A stretch of 39,031 nt of DNA from Spirochaetae bacterium HGW-Spirochaetae-5 (GTDB lineage: Bacteria > Spirochaetota > UBA4802 > UBA5550): contig PGXT01000013.1 of NCBI GenBank assembly GCA_002839285.1, forward strand, positions 1 to 39,031, read 5' to 3'. Below the pieces are notes generated by a model. That model was not told the DNA's origin and did no database searches. It was given only the letters and a program-made list of their open reading frames with translations. Positions 1 through 8,905 of the stretch are shown here, one piece after another. The stretch's first letter is position 1, and each line of letters begins with the position of its first letter. The position numbers were made by a program, and so were the translations under genes.

Positions 1-3000
1 TATTACGGACTGCAGAGTAAAATTGACAACAGAAAGATGACTGTAATCCCTCCGCTCCTTTCGTACTTCGAAACGGACGGATCAGAGGAGACTTCGTACA
101 TTGTATTTCCATTGTACTATTCATCACTCAAACCGGGAAAATCCGACCGGTCCATTCTGTTCCCCTTTATTTGGTGGGGGAAAGATAACTACAGAAATTC
201 AGACAGTTCCTATCAGACTATATTCCCGGTATTTTATCACAGCAGTGAAACCAATCTTAAGACAGGTTCAGGGGAGTACCTCTGGATAAATCCGCTCTTT
301 GTCAGCTGGCGCGATAAAGCGTCACAGAGTGAAGAGGTAGAACATATGTGGTGGGTCCCCATTGTTCCGTTAACTTTTAACTATGTAGACCGCTACTACG
401 GACACCGGAATATTTTATGGCTGTTGGATTACTCATGGAGCATCAATAACGGAGAGGATCAGATGGAGAGGTTCTGGTTTCTCCCCTTTGCTTTATGGAG
501 AAGAGGGAATGACGGATACACTGCATTTTTACCGCCGTTGTATATAAACAACAGACACCGTAACGGTGATTACTACTATCATCTCCTCCCCATCGGCGCA
601 ACCTGGAGAGAAACCGAATACGGATATGACGGGAAGGGGAATGATATTATCCGGCAGACTGTGACTCCGCTTTTCGCAAGGCGAACAGTAACAGATGACA
701 AAAGCGGTGAGGTTACATACTCAAACTTCTGGCTTCCGGTTGTTCCTCTTTTCTTCAGAAGCAGCGACAGCACTGAGGGAACACATACAAATATCGCATT
801 GCTTATCGACTGGGAGAGCGGCATAGACGGCTCGCTGAAAAACTTCTGGCTTGCACCGCTGATTTTCCATCAGACCGGCGATAGCGGGTACAAATATTAT
901 CTCCCATTTTATTGCCGGCCTTCAGGTGCAACAGAGCAAGAGGGGACCTCTTTCGGATTATTCCATTACTACAACTGGCGCGAATCGGGGAGTACGGTCT
1001 GGTCCTGGCTGTATTACAGTGACAGTGATTCAGTAGATAAACTGCCGGTTAAAGGTGAGGGGGTGCCCGAAGGTAAGGAGGAGTTTTACTATACTCATTT
1101 TCTTCCGGTATACTGGTCATGGAGAACACCGGCAAGTGAAGGGCAGCTTATACTCCCCCTTATTTATAATTATAAGGATAAACAGACCAATATACATGTT
1201 AACCTCACAGGCTTCGCGCGTAAAACATATTTCGGGCCCTTTAATCCCGATGTTGCAGTGGGCCTTGCAAATAAAAATGATACTTGGTATCTTGATACAG
1301 ACCTGTCGTGGTTTTACGATGTATGGAGCTTCTCGGGAAGAGTCCCGATCCGTAACCCATTTAAAGATAAAAAAGACAGCCGGGCAGTAAATGACAATCT
1401 CACTGCTGCAGAAATAGATGGTGCAGATAAAACAGAGGCCGATCGGGCAGAGATCGATCAGATAGCTGATGATATGAAAAAAATATCATCATCCAAAAAT
1501 AAGGGGAGAAAGTCCGCTGCAGCTGAAGACAGGAATACAAAAAAAGCGGCAGAAACTGATATAGTCCCGGAAAAGAGTTCAGCAAGAATTGTCGCGAAAA
1601 AAGAGATGAACAGGGAGAGCTCGGAATACTTCTGGGGATGGAAGATCCTCTTCGGATGGATGGCATACGAACATGCAGATTCACAGAGACACTTCAGGCT
1701 GCTGCCGCTGACATGGTTTACCTGGGACGAGAAGGCCAATGATAAACTCTATGTGTTCCTTCCATTTTTTCTTTCATATGAGTCGGAAGAGACAAAAGAG
1801 GAATACTTTGTCGTGGCGCCGTTCTATGCCTCACAGAAGCAGGACCGGTCATACGCAAAGGCATACCTTATCAATCTCTACTGGGACGAGTACACAGCCG
1901 AAGAGGATTACTACGAGAAGACAATACTCTGGCCCTTTGTAAACTGGTACAGCTCCCCCGATAAAAGCGGTTTTAGAATACTCCCCATAGTGTGGCATAA
2001 GACATGGAGGGAGGAGGGGGAGGAGTCATCCCGTACATTATCTCCGCTCTACTACAGTAAAGATGTGAAGAGTATTGAAACGGGTGATTACCTGACACGG
2101 AACAGAATAAATCCCTTGTATTATTCAGACGAAGAGTCTGCTTCAGGAAATTATTCATACTCACTCTTTGTTCCGCTCATCCCTCTTTTTTATCACGGGA
2201 AGGAATCGGATTCACGCATGTCATCTGCTACAACAATTACACCGCTGTTTTATTATAACAGCGAAAAGATCAAGGGGGAGGAGATATCCTACAGCAGTTC
2301 AACACTGCTCTTTCCTCTGCTTCCGGTTTTCTACAGACATAGTTCAGGCGAGTATAGTCACTGGAATTTCCTTGGTGTACTAGACCGCTGCAGCGATAAA
2401 GATTACAGCAGATTTTTTCTATTCCCCGTTTACTATACAACAGAAGAGAGCGGTGAAAAGCACAGCAATATACTGGGGATAATAGACTGGAGCAGCAGCG
2501 AAGACTCAAGCCGGTTTTTCATCTTCCCATTGTATTACTCGACAGAGGAGAGCGGTGAAAAACATCATAATATACTCGGTATAATAGACTGGTGGACCGG
2601 CAGTGAAGGTGTGGAGACATCCATGGTGTTCCCTCTCTACTGGTGGAGCGGCGACAGGGATGGGAGCAGTCTTGTACTCTTCCCGTTATTCTCCTACTTT
2701 AATAATGAGCCGGGAGAGAAGACACGCTTTGTCGCCGGCGCGTACTGGCATGAATCTCCAACTTATGAAAGGCAGAATTTTCTATATCTATTCGATCATA
2801 AAAAATATATCGATGAGCGGTATCCAAGAGATGAATATTCAATGCTTTTTACAACCATGGAGCTTGAAATAACTCCGGAGATAAAAGAGATGAGGCTTCT
2901 CTGGGGGACTCTGTTTAACTATGAAAGCAGCAGAAAATACAACAGTTACGAAGTGGATGCATTTTTGTGGCTGGCCGGTATTTCAAGCCATGGTGAAAAT

Positions 3001-3378
3001 TTTCATAACAGGGTACTTCCGCTCTACTGGTACTCCTCAGATGTAGATTCATCAACTCTTGTTGTCCCTCCGGTGCTGAGCTATTTCAGCAGTGACAGCA
3101 ATGGAGATTTTGATCTTGCACTCCTTGGACTTGTCTATTACAGAAATGAAAATAAGTACGCCGGTGAAGACAGAAGAATGTGGCTCCTGGGAACACTGTA
3201 TAACGAAGTAAAGGTTCCTGAAAGAAAGTATCATGCACGCGGGAGCCTGTGGGGGATTCTATGGGATTACGAAACAGAGGGTGATACAGGATTTGCCAAG
3301 TTTACAATTCTTAAAGGATTATATAAATACAAAAAAGATAAGGGGGAGTCTGAACACACGTTGTTCTGGTTTATCTGA
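1..3378 (+). CDS. Giant aromatic-rich repeat protein, 5'-partial
   Basis: The frame is open from base 1, so the true start and any signal peptide lie outside the window; 1125 codons remain. I do not recognise a named family. The protein is a run of degenerate repeats with cores such as FPLYY, LPLTW, FLPxF and PLFYH separated by charged turns (SGEK, ESGE), as expected of beta-strand and hairpin repeats. Tryptophan and tyrosine are very abundant. A hydrophilic Lys/Glu/Ala-rich linker (about residues 463-540) divides it into two repeat arrays. Residues 804-864 hold two nearly identical 27-residue units. No catalytic motif is seen. The composition suggests an exported beta-rich surface or envelope protein, but this is inference. 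A lipoprotein gene follows about 230 bases downstream. Confidence 0.85.
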   Translation, partial: YYGLQSKIDNRKMTVIPPLLSYFETDGSEETSYIVFPLYYSSLKPGKSDRSILFPFIWWGKDNYRNSDSSYQTIFPVFYHSSETNLKTGSGEYLWINPLFVSWRDKASQSEEVEHMWWVPIVPLTFNYVDRYYGHRNILWLLDYSWSINNGEDQMERFWFLPFALWRRGNDGYTAFLPPLYINNRHRNGDYYYHLLPIGATWRETEYGYDGKGNDIIRQTVTPLFARRTVTDDKSGEVTYSNFWLPVVPLFFRSSDSTEGTHTNIALLIDWESGIDGSLKNFWLAPLIFHQTGDSGYKYYLPFYCRPSGATEQEGTSFGLFHYYNWRESGSTVWSWLYYSDSDSVDKLPVKGEGVPEGKEEFYYTHFLPVYWSWRTPASEGQLILPLIYNYKDKQTNIHVNLTGFARKTYFGPFNPDVAVGLANKNDTWYLDTDLSWFYDVWSFSGRVPIRNPFKDKKDSRAVNDNLTAAEIDGADKTEADRAEIDQIADDMKKISSSKNKGRKSAAAEDRNTKKAAETDIVPEKSSARIVAKKEMNRESSEYFWGWKILFGWMAYEHADSQRHFRLLPLTWFTWDEKANDKLYVFLPFFLSYESEETKEEYFVVAPFYASQKQDRSYAKAYLINLYWDEYTAEEDYYEKTILWPFVNWYSSPDKSGFRILPIVWHKTWREEGEESSRTLSPLYYSKDVKSIETGDYLTRNRINPLYYSDEESASGNYSYSLFVPLIPLFYHGKESDSRMSSATTITPLFYYNSEKIKGEEISYSSSTLLFPLLPVFYRHSSGEYSHWNFLGVLDRCSDKDYSRFFLFPVYYTTEESGEKHSNILGIIDWSSSEDSSRFFIFPLYYSTEESGEKHHNILGIIDWWTGSEGVETSMVFPLYWWSGDRDGSSLVLFPLFSYFNNEPGEKTRFVAGAYWHESPTYERQNFLYLFDHKKYIDERYPRDEYSMLFTTMELEITPEIKEMRLLWGTLFNYESSRKYNSYEVDAFLWLAGISSHGENFHNRVLPLYWYSSDVDSSTLVVPPVLSYFSSDSNGDFDLALLGLVYYRNENKYAGEDRRMWLLGTLYNEVKVPERKYHARGSLWGILWDYETEGDTGFAKFTILKGLYKYKKDKGESEHTLFWFI
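2410..2592 (+). repeat. Coding tandem repeat, two 81-bp units at 102-bp period
   Basis: Two 27-codon units (2410-2490 and 2512-2592) separated by a 21-base SSSEDSS spacer encode almost the same peptide, both containing EESGEKH and NILGIIDW. The rest of the protein is only loosely repetitive, so this pair looks like a recent internal duplication. Confidence 0.85.
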
Positions 3379-3384
3379 TGGTCC

Positions 3385-3545
3385 TGTTCCGCCCCTATCC
3401 GCCCTATCGGGCACCTTTCCCCACGGGGTGGGAGAAAGGGTAGCTGTAAATATTTCCTGTTTCTTCTCCTCCCATTCATGGGGGAGATGGCCAGCGGCCA
3501 GAGGGGGCGGGGCGCACGTTTCTCCGCCCATCCGGATTTTTTCCT
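3385..3545. repeat. GC-rich extragenic palindromes
   Basis: The stretch between the repeat protein and the lipoprotein is much more GC-rich than its surroundings and holds several hairpin-prone motifs: a CCTTTC...GAAAGG pair with a CCCCACGGGGTGGG centre, CTCCTCCCAT facing ATGGGGGAG, and TGGCC-AGC-GGCCA. This is the layout of REP/BIME-type extragenic elements. It could also act as a terminator for the upstream gene, though no strong T-run follows directly. Confidence 0.5.
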
Positions 3546-3605
3546 GTTAAATTCTTGACATTAAAGAGCAGGAATAAGCAAACTGCCGACCGGAGAGTCT
3601 GTATA

Positions 3606-5003
3606 ATGAAAATACCTGCTTTAACAGGTACAGTTGTTTTAATGATGCTCTTCTTCGCCTCCTGCGGGAATCTGGTGAACGATGAGCTGTTAAATGACAG
3701 AGAGACTGTTCCTCCGGGTTTAACAGGAGACGGTTTTGGTACAATTCTTGACGGGAATTTTTCAACTTCAGGGAAAGTGCTGGTCCGTTCGACCGGGAGT
3801 GAGGGGTATTTTTTATCAGCTACAATTAAAGATGAGAATGACAAAGATAATATCTGGCTCTCGTATATAAATAATATCGCCGAAAGAAAATGGTCTGCCC
3901 GCCTTCAGAACAGCGGAACCGATGACCGGTTAAGCAGAATAGAAGTAATAGATAATGATAACATTCTTCTCTTTGCTGACAGGTATTATTCTTCAGAAAC
4001 GAACCCCGATATAGTAATAGTAAAGGTCAACAGTAGCAGCGGGATAGTCTGGCAGCGCTGTATCGGGAGCGAGGAGAAAAATCTGGTCTACGGTACCCTC
4101 CTCACATCTGATGGGGGTTTTCTTCTGACGGGAATTACTGTTATTGAAAAAACTGAAACAGATCCGGGGGTATTTAAGCCCTATGTTTTAAGAATTGATA
4201 AGTACGGAAATATTCTCTGGAAAAAGGATTATAAGAAATTTTATAATATAGCAAGACCCGCAGAGATAATAAGTCTTGGTAATGATGAGTATCTGATTTC
4301 AGGCACAGTAACCGATCCTGAAAACAGTAATATTAATGGTTTTTACTGCACAATAGACGGCAGCCTTCAGACGGGCGGGAAAATAAAAAAAACACGTTAT
4401 ATCAAACTTGAAGATGCTAATATTTCGATGCTCGGCTGCATCAGCACCGGTGAAAATATAACCAGCGTCATAGCGGTTAAAAGCGACACATCCGATGAGT
4501 TCAGTATTCTTTCAATGAATAAGAAAAATTTAAAGCTGGTTTCCAGGAAGAGTTATTATTTCTCCGATTTTCATTTACAGGGTGCAGTTATAAATGTAAA
4601 AAATGACAGCTTTTTACTGGCAGGTATGATTAAATATCTTAAAGGGAAGGGGATTTATACAATCCGTTTCGGAATGGATGGATCTATAAAGGAACTGCAG
4701 ACTAAATATTATGACGCCAGCGGATATAAGTTCATTACTCCAGGTTTCAGCAAAATAGATGAAGACTCAAATGTTACATTCATAAGCAGACTGGATAATC
4801 CCGGTGTATCCAAATATCTCTTTATAGACAGGTTCCGGACCTTTTCATCACTAAAGTCCTCTCAGTCTAAAGTTGTAGTGGTAATTGATGATGGTACAGA
4901 AGAGATCGACACGGGGATCGATGGAGAGGATGTTGACGTTGAAGATGAAGAATCAATCATCGAGGAGAAGGCCGATCCCGGACTGTTTTTTAAGCGATAC
5001 TGA
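3606..5003 (+). CDS. Lipoprotein with beta-propeller-like repeats
   Basis: The ATG at 3606 is chosen because GGAGAG lies about 9 bases upstream and the reading gives a clean lipoprotein signal peptide: MKIP, a hydrophobic core, then lipobox FFASC with Cys at about residue 20. An upstream in-frame extension lacks these features. The mature part carries repeats of the type DGGFLLTG ... YVLRIDKYGNILWKKDY, typical of propeller-like repeats in secreted proteins. The C-terminus is strongly acidic (about 25 Asp/Glu-rich residues) and ends in FFKRY. Predicted to be membrane-anchored and outside the cytoplasm. No enzymatic motif is visible. It may work with the upstream repeat protein, but only proximity supports that. 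Confidence 0.85.
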   Translation: MKIPALTGTVVLMMLFFASCGNLVNDELLNDRETVPPGLTGDGFGTILDGNFSTSGKVLVRSTGSEGYFLSATIKDENDKDNIWLSYINNIAERKWSARLQNSGTDDRLSRIEVIDNDNILLFADRYYSSETNPDIVIVKVNSSSGIVWQRCIGSEEKNLVYGTLLTSDGGFLLTGITVIEKTETDPGVFKPYVLRIDKYGNILWKKDYKKFYNIARPAEIISLGNDEYLISGTVTDPENSNINGFYCTIDGSLQTGGKIKKTRYIKLEDANISMLGCISTGENITSVIAVKSDTSDEFSILSMNKKNLKLVSRKSYYFSDFHLQGAVINVKNDSFLLAGMIKYLKGKGIYTIRFGMDGSIKELQTKYYDASGYKFITPGFSKIDEDSNVTFISRLDNPGVSKYLFIDRFRTFSSLKSSQSKVVVVIDDGTEEIDTGIDGEDVDVEDEESIIEEKADPGLFFKRY

Positions 5004-5391
5004 AAACCCCTTCCTGAAATTAATTCTTTTATAAAAATATAAATACTAACTTTGTTGAAATATCATACCGATATGAGTAGTGATTCCGGTAATAAAAATA
5101 AATAATTTTATTTTAATTTCTTAACATATATTTTATTCAAAATAAAAGATTATATCCCCGTTCCTGCGTCGGGGAGAATAGAGTATTTTTTTATCATATT
5201 TAAGTTCAGAAATTATTACTGAAAAAGTTTTTATTCTCAAGCAAAAAGAACATACTGCTTTATAATAATTTTTTTTTACAGATGATTGGGTTTTGTCAAT
5301 CGGGACGGTGAATAAGCTGTAATACTTTTTATGCTGAGCTATGAGATAAGATTTTATTGCCGGATGAAATTCAAACGTAAGGCGGTATTAA
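5004..5391. other. AT-rich intergenic region with one weak hairpin
   Basis: No convincing gene. A 5-bp stem CCCCG/CGGGG (5156-5160 and 5170-5174, 9-base loop) is followed about 10 bases later by a run of seven T, a possible weak terminator. The rest is low-complexity AT-rich sequence. AAGGCGG just before 5392 could be the ribosome binding site of the next gene. Confidence 0.35.
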
Positions 5392-5778
5392 ATGTTCTAC
5401 CCCATGCTTAATACTAAGGTCAGCGCAGTGGCTGAGAAGGTGTACAGAGAACTTGGTGCCGGCCTGCCGGATAAAGTCTACAAAGAAAGCCTGATTCACG
5501 AGCTTGAGGAAGCTGATATCAGTTATGAAAAGGATCCGTTTATACCTATAGATTACAAGGGACGTGTTCTTGAATCGGGTATACATGCATGCTTTATCAT
5601 CGAAAACAGAATAGTCCTGTATGTTAAAAACTCATCAAAAAGCGGAGGGTATCATACCAATCAGCTTTACAGCTATATGAGGCTTAGCGGGATAAGATGC
5701 GGCATGATACTCGACTTCAACAGCAGTGAATTTGCAAAGGTCGTGAGAGTCTTTATGGTACCGGAGAAGCGGGATTAA
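5392..5778 (+). CDS. GxxExxY family protein
   Basis: A 128-residue protein matching the usual length of the GxxExxY family. The signature region reads GAGLPDKVYKESL, with Asp in place of the usual Glu in the name-giving motif. The downstream pattern LxHELxxADI...YKGRVLESG...ENRIVLYVKN...QLYSYMRLSGIRCGMILDFN also fits the family (a PD-(D/E)XK-like fold has been suggested for it, but its function is not established). It stands alone between AT-rich sequence and a block of dispersed repeats, as small accessory genes often do. Confidence 0.8.
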   Translation: MFYPMLNTKVSAVAEKVYRELGAGLPDKVYKESLIHELEEADISYEKDPFIPIDYKGRVLESGIHACFIIENRIVLYVKNSSKSGGYHTNQLYSYMRLSGIRCGMILDFNSSEFAKVVRVFMVPEKRD

Positions 5779-5847
5779 AAGAGAATCATCCTGCCCGATC
5801 AACGCTCTCCCGGCGTCAGCCCGGGAGAGGCCGTTTCCTGTCATTGC

Positions 5848-6038
5848 GGCATTAGTCTATCCCTGTCCGTCAGGTGTGCAAGCGAAGTGACGCACGGGTC
5901 AGACGAACCCCGCGTTCTTGATAAAATCCACAATGCATATGTCTAAACCGCAGACGACAGCGGTTTAAGTGATAGCCCATGATTTCGAAACTAAAAATCC
6001 GTGTAATCCCATAATCCGCGTAATCTGTGATTCAGACA
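5848..6038 (+). repeat. Dispersed intergenic repeat, long form, copy 1
   Basis: About 190 bases strongly similar to 7101-7293. It starts ggcattagtctatccctg, passes through accccgcgttcttgataaaa and ends in a block made of the word aatccgNgt repeated about every 9-12 bases before gtgattcagac. It is not coding. Confidence 0.85.
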
Positions 6039-6074
6039 ATATATGTAAAAAGTACGTTCCCCGAGTGTTTCGTA

Positions 6075-6230
6075 CCTCGATACACCCCGCGGGCACCCGG
6101 GGAGCGCCCTTTATTTTTTGTGCATACTACAGCGGTTTAAGTAATAGCCGATGATTCCGCAACTAAAAATCCGTGTAATCCTTAAATCCGCGTAATCCGT
6201 GATTCAGACATTCTGCATTTCATCCTTGAA
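6075..6230 (+). repeat. Dispersed intergenic repeat, short form, copy 1
   Basis: Similar to 9005-9156. It begins with a GC-rich block containing gcgggcacccggggagcg, then ctttattttttgtg, and shares the aatccgNgt/gtgattcagac tail with the long forms. The two forms therefore have a common 3' half and different 5' halves. Confidence 0.8.
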
Positions 6231-6268
6231 TCCGGCGTTAATATATAAAAATGTAGTTTTAAAAAATC

Positions 6269-6297
6269 TTGACTTCTATGCATGAAATTTGCATATT
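6269..6297 (+). promoter_or_regulatory. Candidate toxin-antitoxin promoter with palindromic operator
   Basis: TTGACT (6269-6274) and CATATT (6292-6297) are 17 bases apart. A perfect inverted repeat TATGCA-(7)-TGCATA (6277-6295) covers the spacer and the -10, where an autoregulating antitoxin would be expected to bind. Confidence 0.45.
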
Positions 6298-6337
6298 TTA
6301 TCCGGGCTTCATATTTTTAGATAGAGGAGGCAAAGGA

Positions 6338-6580
6338 ATGTACGCGATAGAGTTTGAAACCATTATAAAAAATAAATATATAGAACTTCAGAATGCTGAT
6401 GACCTGATCAATAAACAGGTTCGGGTTATTGTTCTTGTGGATGAGAATAAGATAGCATTGAAAATTCCGGAAGACAGAATTGCCGATGAGCGTATGAAAC
6501 TTGTATTTGCAGATGCAGTGGATTTGAAAATTGATAAAGACATTGATGTCGATTCACTGTGTAATGAGGTTAACGGGTGA
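6338..6580 (+). CDS. Antitoxin of a PIN-type toxin-antitoxin pair
   Basis: The ATG at 6338 follows a strong AGGAGG (6325-6330); the longer in-frame reading from 6269 would run through the promoter. The 80-residue product starts MYAIEFETIIKNKYIELQ and continues NKQVRVIVLVDE, the pattern of short beta-rich antitoxins that precede PIN-domain ribonucleases. The C-terminal half is acidic and likely wraps the toxin. It overlaps the start of the toxin reading frame by 4 bases (GTGA). The partner is interrupted, so this antitoxin may now be an orphan. Confidence 0.75.
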   Translation: MYAIEFETIIKNKYIELQNADDLINKQVRVIVLVDENKIALKIPEDRIADERMKLVFADAVDLKIDKDIDVDSLCNEVNG

Positions 6581-6984
6581 TTTTTTTAGATACCAATATT
6601 TTAATCTATGCTTCTGTTAATCAGACTGTATAACAAGAGGAGAAATCACAGAACCTGCTTCTCGAATTAATAGCAGGTAATAGTCTTCTAATTTCTCCTC
6701 TTGTTATACAGGAATACGTTTTCACGCTGAATAAACTAAAAATTAATCCAGAGTTGATTTATAATAAGTCTATTGCTTTTGAGAGATACTGCAGGCATTA
6801 TATTGATAGCAGGATTATATCAGATGCCACTTTTCTTGCGTCACAGATTGATAGTTTCGGGAATATTAATGATATAGTTCATCTAAAGTACGCTGAAAAT
6901 TATTGCACAAAATTAATTACATATGATGCTGATTTTAATAAATTGAAGCCATTTTCAAAAATTGAAATCGATATATTATCGTAA
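6577..6984 (+). pseudogene. PIN-domain toxin with an in-frame stop
   Basis: Read from GTG 6577, the frame gives MIFLDTNILIYASVNQTV, then TAA at 6631-6633, then continues in the same frame with EKSQNLLLELIAGN, LLISPLVIQEYVF and NINDIVHL to 6984. There is no frameshift and the overall length (about 135 codons) fits a PIN ribonuclease. The acidic residues expected of the fold are present on both sides of the stop: D5, the Glu of QEY, the Asp of NIND and the Asp of TYDADF. The stop lies in the left arm of a perfect 21-bp inverted repeat. Probably inactive unless the stop is read through. A strain-specific nonsense allele is the simplest reading. Confidence 0.8.
6626..6711. repeat. Perfect 21-bp inverted repeat inside the PIN gene
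   Basis: Bases 6626-6646 (CTGTATAACAAGAGG...) are the exact reverse complement of 6691-6711 (...CCTCTTGTTATACAG), with a 44-base loop. Matching stops abruptly at both ends of each arm. The right arm encodes ordinary PIN sequence (ISPLVIQ); the left arm carries the stop codon. Confidence 0.95.
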
Positions 6985-7100
6985 ATTATAAAAGTGTATT
7001 AGCAGAAATGTTGTAATACAAATGCTGTTGCCGTCTTATAATCTTCTGTTGTGAAGGAAAAAAAAATAGCAAAATTATTTACCTTAATCTACCCTCACCC

Positions 7101-7293
7101 GGCATTAGTCTATCCCTGCCTGTCAGGCGTGCCAGCGGCAGCGATGCACGGGGCAGACGTAACCCCGCGTTCTTGATAAAATCCACAATGCATATGTCTA
7201 AACCGCAGACTACAGCGATTTAAGTGATAGCCCATGATTCCGCAACTAAAAATCCGTGTAATCCCATAATCCGCATAATCCGTGATTCAGACA
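7101..7293 (+). repeat. Dispersed intergenic repeat, long form, copy 2
   Basis: Near-identical to 5848-6038 over its whole length, with scattered substitutions concentrated in the first 50 bases (tgtccgtcaggtgtg versus tgcctgtcaggcgtg). It fills most of the 6985-7412 gap between the PIN pseudogene and manC. Confidence 0.85.
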
Positions 7294-7361
7294 TTCTATA
7301 CTGCATTTAATCAACATAATAAATTACTTTACATAGCAAAAGCGGCGGTAAATGAAGTAAA

Positions 7362-7391
7362 TTGACTTAAAAAATTAATTTGTAATTAGAT
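7362..7391 (+). promoter_or_regulatory. Candidate manC promoter
   Basis: TTGACT (7362-7367) is followed after 18 bases by TTAGAT (7386-7391), about 20 bases upstream of the manC start. The -10 is weak. A similar TTGACT-containing stretch precedes the antitoxin, MNT and rfbA genes. Confidence 0.35.
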
Positions 7392-7412
7392 AAAATGTAT
7401 AAGGAGATATAA

Positions 7413-8828
7413 ATGGTAAATCTAATACTTTGCGGCGGCAGCGGAACCAGACTATGGCCCCTTTCAAGGCAGGCCTTCCCTAAACAGTTTGTAAAACTTA
7501 TAAATAATCGTTCACTGTTTCTCGAGACTGTTGCCCGGAATGATAAGATGTTTGATAAATTCTGTATAGTAACTAATAAAGATCACTATTTTCTTGCAGA
7601 ACATCAGATGGATGACGCGGGCATTGATAAAGAGAGATGTTTTGTCCTTGAACCAATGGGGAGAAATACAGCACCAGCAATTGCCCTTGCCTGTTTTAAT
7701 TATAACGCCGATGAGATTATATTCGTGACTCCGTCGGATCATCTTATAACAGATTCTTCCGCATATAAAGAGAGAGTGGAAATTGCGGTAAAATCCGCAA
7801 TGACCGGTGCGCTGGTGACTTTTGGCATTAATCCTGAATACCCGGAAACGGGGTATGGCTATATCGAAGCAGGAATTAACGTTTCAGATTCCCTGTTCGG
7901 AGTTAAAAGCTTCAGGGAAAAACCGGATATTGCTACCGCTGAAAAATATGTAAATGATGGAAATTATTACTGGAACAGCGGAATGTTTGTATTCAAAGCC
8001 GGGGTGTTCCTTGACGAGCTGAAAAAATATTCACCGGAGATATATGAAAAAACATTGATCGCATATAATTCGGCAGCACGTGACGGTGACGATAAAAATC
8101 TGAAGATTTCAATACTTGAAAAAGATATGAAGGATATCCCTTCGGACAGTATTGATTATGCTGTTATGGAGAAGTCGGATAATGTTTATGTTGTATCCTC
8201 GGAGATAGGCTGGACCGACCTGGGGAGTTATGACGCGATTTACGATATAATTGATAAGGATGAAAACGGAAACTCCATAAATGAAAATTTAATACAGGTT
8301 AAATCAAAAAACAATCTGGTTCTGTCAGATGACAGAAAATTAATACTCATAGGTGTTGAGGATCTTATAGTAGTAGATACAGATGATGCAGTGCTTGTGG
8401 CAAAAAAAGGATTTTCTCAGGACGTAAAGGATGTTGTGGGGATGCTTCAGAAGGGGACAGATTCGGAGAATGAGATGACCCTTCTTCATACCACAGTGCA
8501 CCGTCCGTGGGGTAAATATACAATACTTGATGAATCGGAAGGATACAAGGTAAAAGAGATAACAGTAAAGCCGGGGAAGAGGCTTTCGCTGCAGAAGCAT
8601 GCCCATAGAAGCGAGTACTGGGTTGTAGTAAAGGGGGATGCGGTAATTCAGATTGGCGATATTGAGTATAAAAAGCAGTCTGGTGAATCGGTGTATATAC
8701 CTGCAGGTGAAAAGCACAGACTTACGAATGCCGGTTCCGGTCTGGTTGTTATTATTGAAACACAGGTTGGCGGGTATCTTGGAGAGGATGATATTGTCAG
8801 GATTGAGGATGATTTTAACAGGGGATGA
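7413..8828 (+). CDS. manC: Mannose-1-phosphate guanylyltransferase / mannose-6-phosphate isomerase
   Basis: A 471-residue bifunctional type II enzyme of normal length with AAGGAGAT just upstream of the ATG. The N-terminal nucleotidyltransferase domain shows GGSGTRLWPLSR (residues 8-19), FVTPSDH and FREKP. The C-terminal cupin (about residues 360-470) shows RPWGKYTILDE, KPGKRLSLQKHAHRSEYW and VYIPAGEKHRL, the metal site of the isomerase half. It makes GDP-mannose from mannose-1-phosphate and interconverts fructose-6-phosphate and mannose-6-phosphate. It supplies mannose, or GDP-sugars derived from it, to the downstream polysaccharide genes. It stands as a single transcription unit with repeats on both sides. 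Confidence 0.95.
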   Translation: MVNLILCGGSGTRLWPLSRQAFPKQFVKLINNRSLFLETVARNDKMFDKFCIVTNKDHYFLAEHQMDDAGIDKERCFVLEPMGRNTAPAIALACFNYNADEIIFVTPSDHLITDSSAYKERVEIAVKSAMTGALVTFGINPEYPETGYGYIEAGINVSDSLFGVKSFREKPDIATAEKYVNDGNYYWNSGMFVFKAGVFLDELKKYSPEIYEKTLIAYNSAARDGDDKNLKISILEKDMKDIPSDSIDYAVMEKSDNVYVVSSEIGWTDLGSYDAIYDIIDKDENGNSINENLIQVKSKNNLVLSDDRKLILIGVEDLIVVDTDDAVLVAKKGFSQDVKDVVGMLQKGTDSENEMTLLHTTVHRPWGKYTILDESEGYKVKEITVKPGKRLSLQKHAHRSEYWVVVKGDAVIQIGDIEYKKQSGESVYIPAGEKHRLTNAGSGLVVIIETQVGGYLGEDDIVRIEDDFNRG

Positions 8829-8883
8829 TCAATTGATGAACATCCATTAACCTTAGGATGTCGTTCAGCATGAACAGTACATA

Positions 8884-8905
8884 TCGAGCGAAGCGGGCGG
8901 TAAAA
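8884..8905 (+). repeat. Short dispersed repeat, also at 10154-10175
   Basis: The string tcgagcgaagcgggcggtaa followed by aa occurs identically at 8884-8905 and 10154-10175, both intergenic. The remaining part of the 8829-9297 gap before 9005 holds no gene I can support. Confidence 0.8.

Noticed and set aside
3052-3531. Minus-strand reading frames over the end of the repeat protein and the GC-rich palindromes
   Set aside because: They lack ribosome binding sites and domain matches, and lie opposite a convincing gene or inside hairpin DNA.
5969-6154. Small plus-strand reading frame in the intergenic region
   Set aside because: It runs through two dispersed repeats, has no Shine-Dalgarno sequence and resembles no protein.
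6626-6711. Invertible phase-variation switch in the PIN gene
   Set aside because: Inverting the 44-base loop would leave the stop codon in the left arm unchanged, so the gene would stay off in both orientations.
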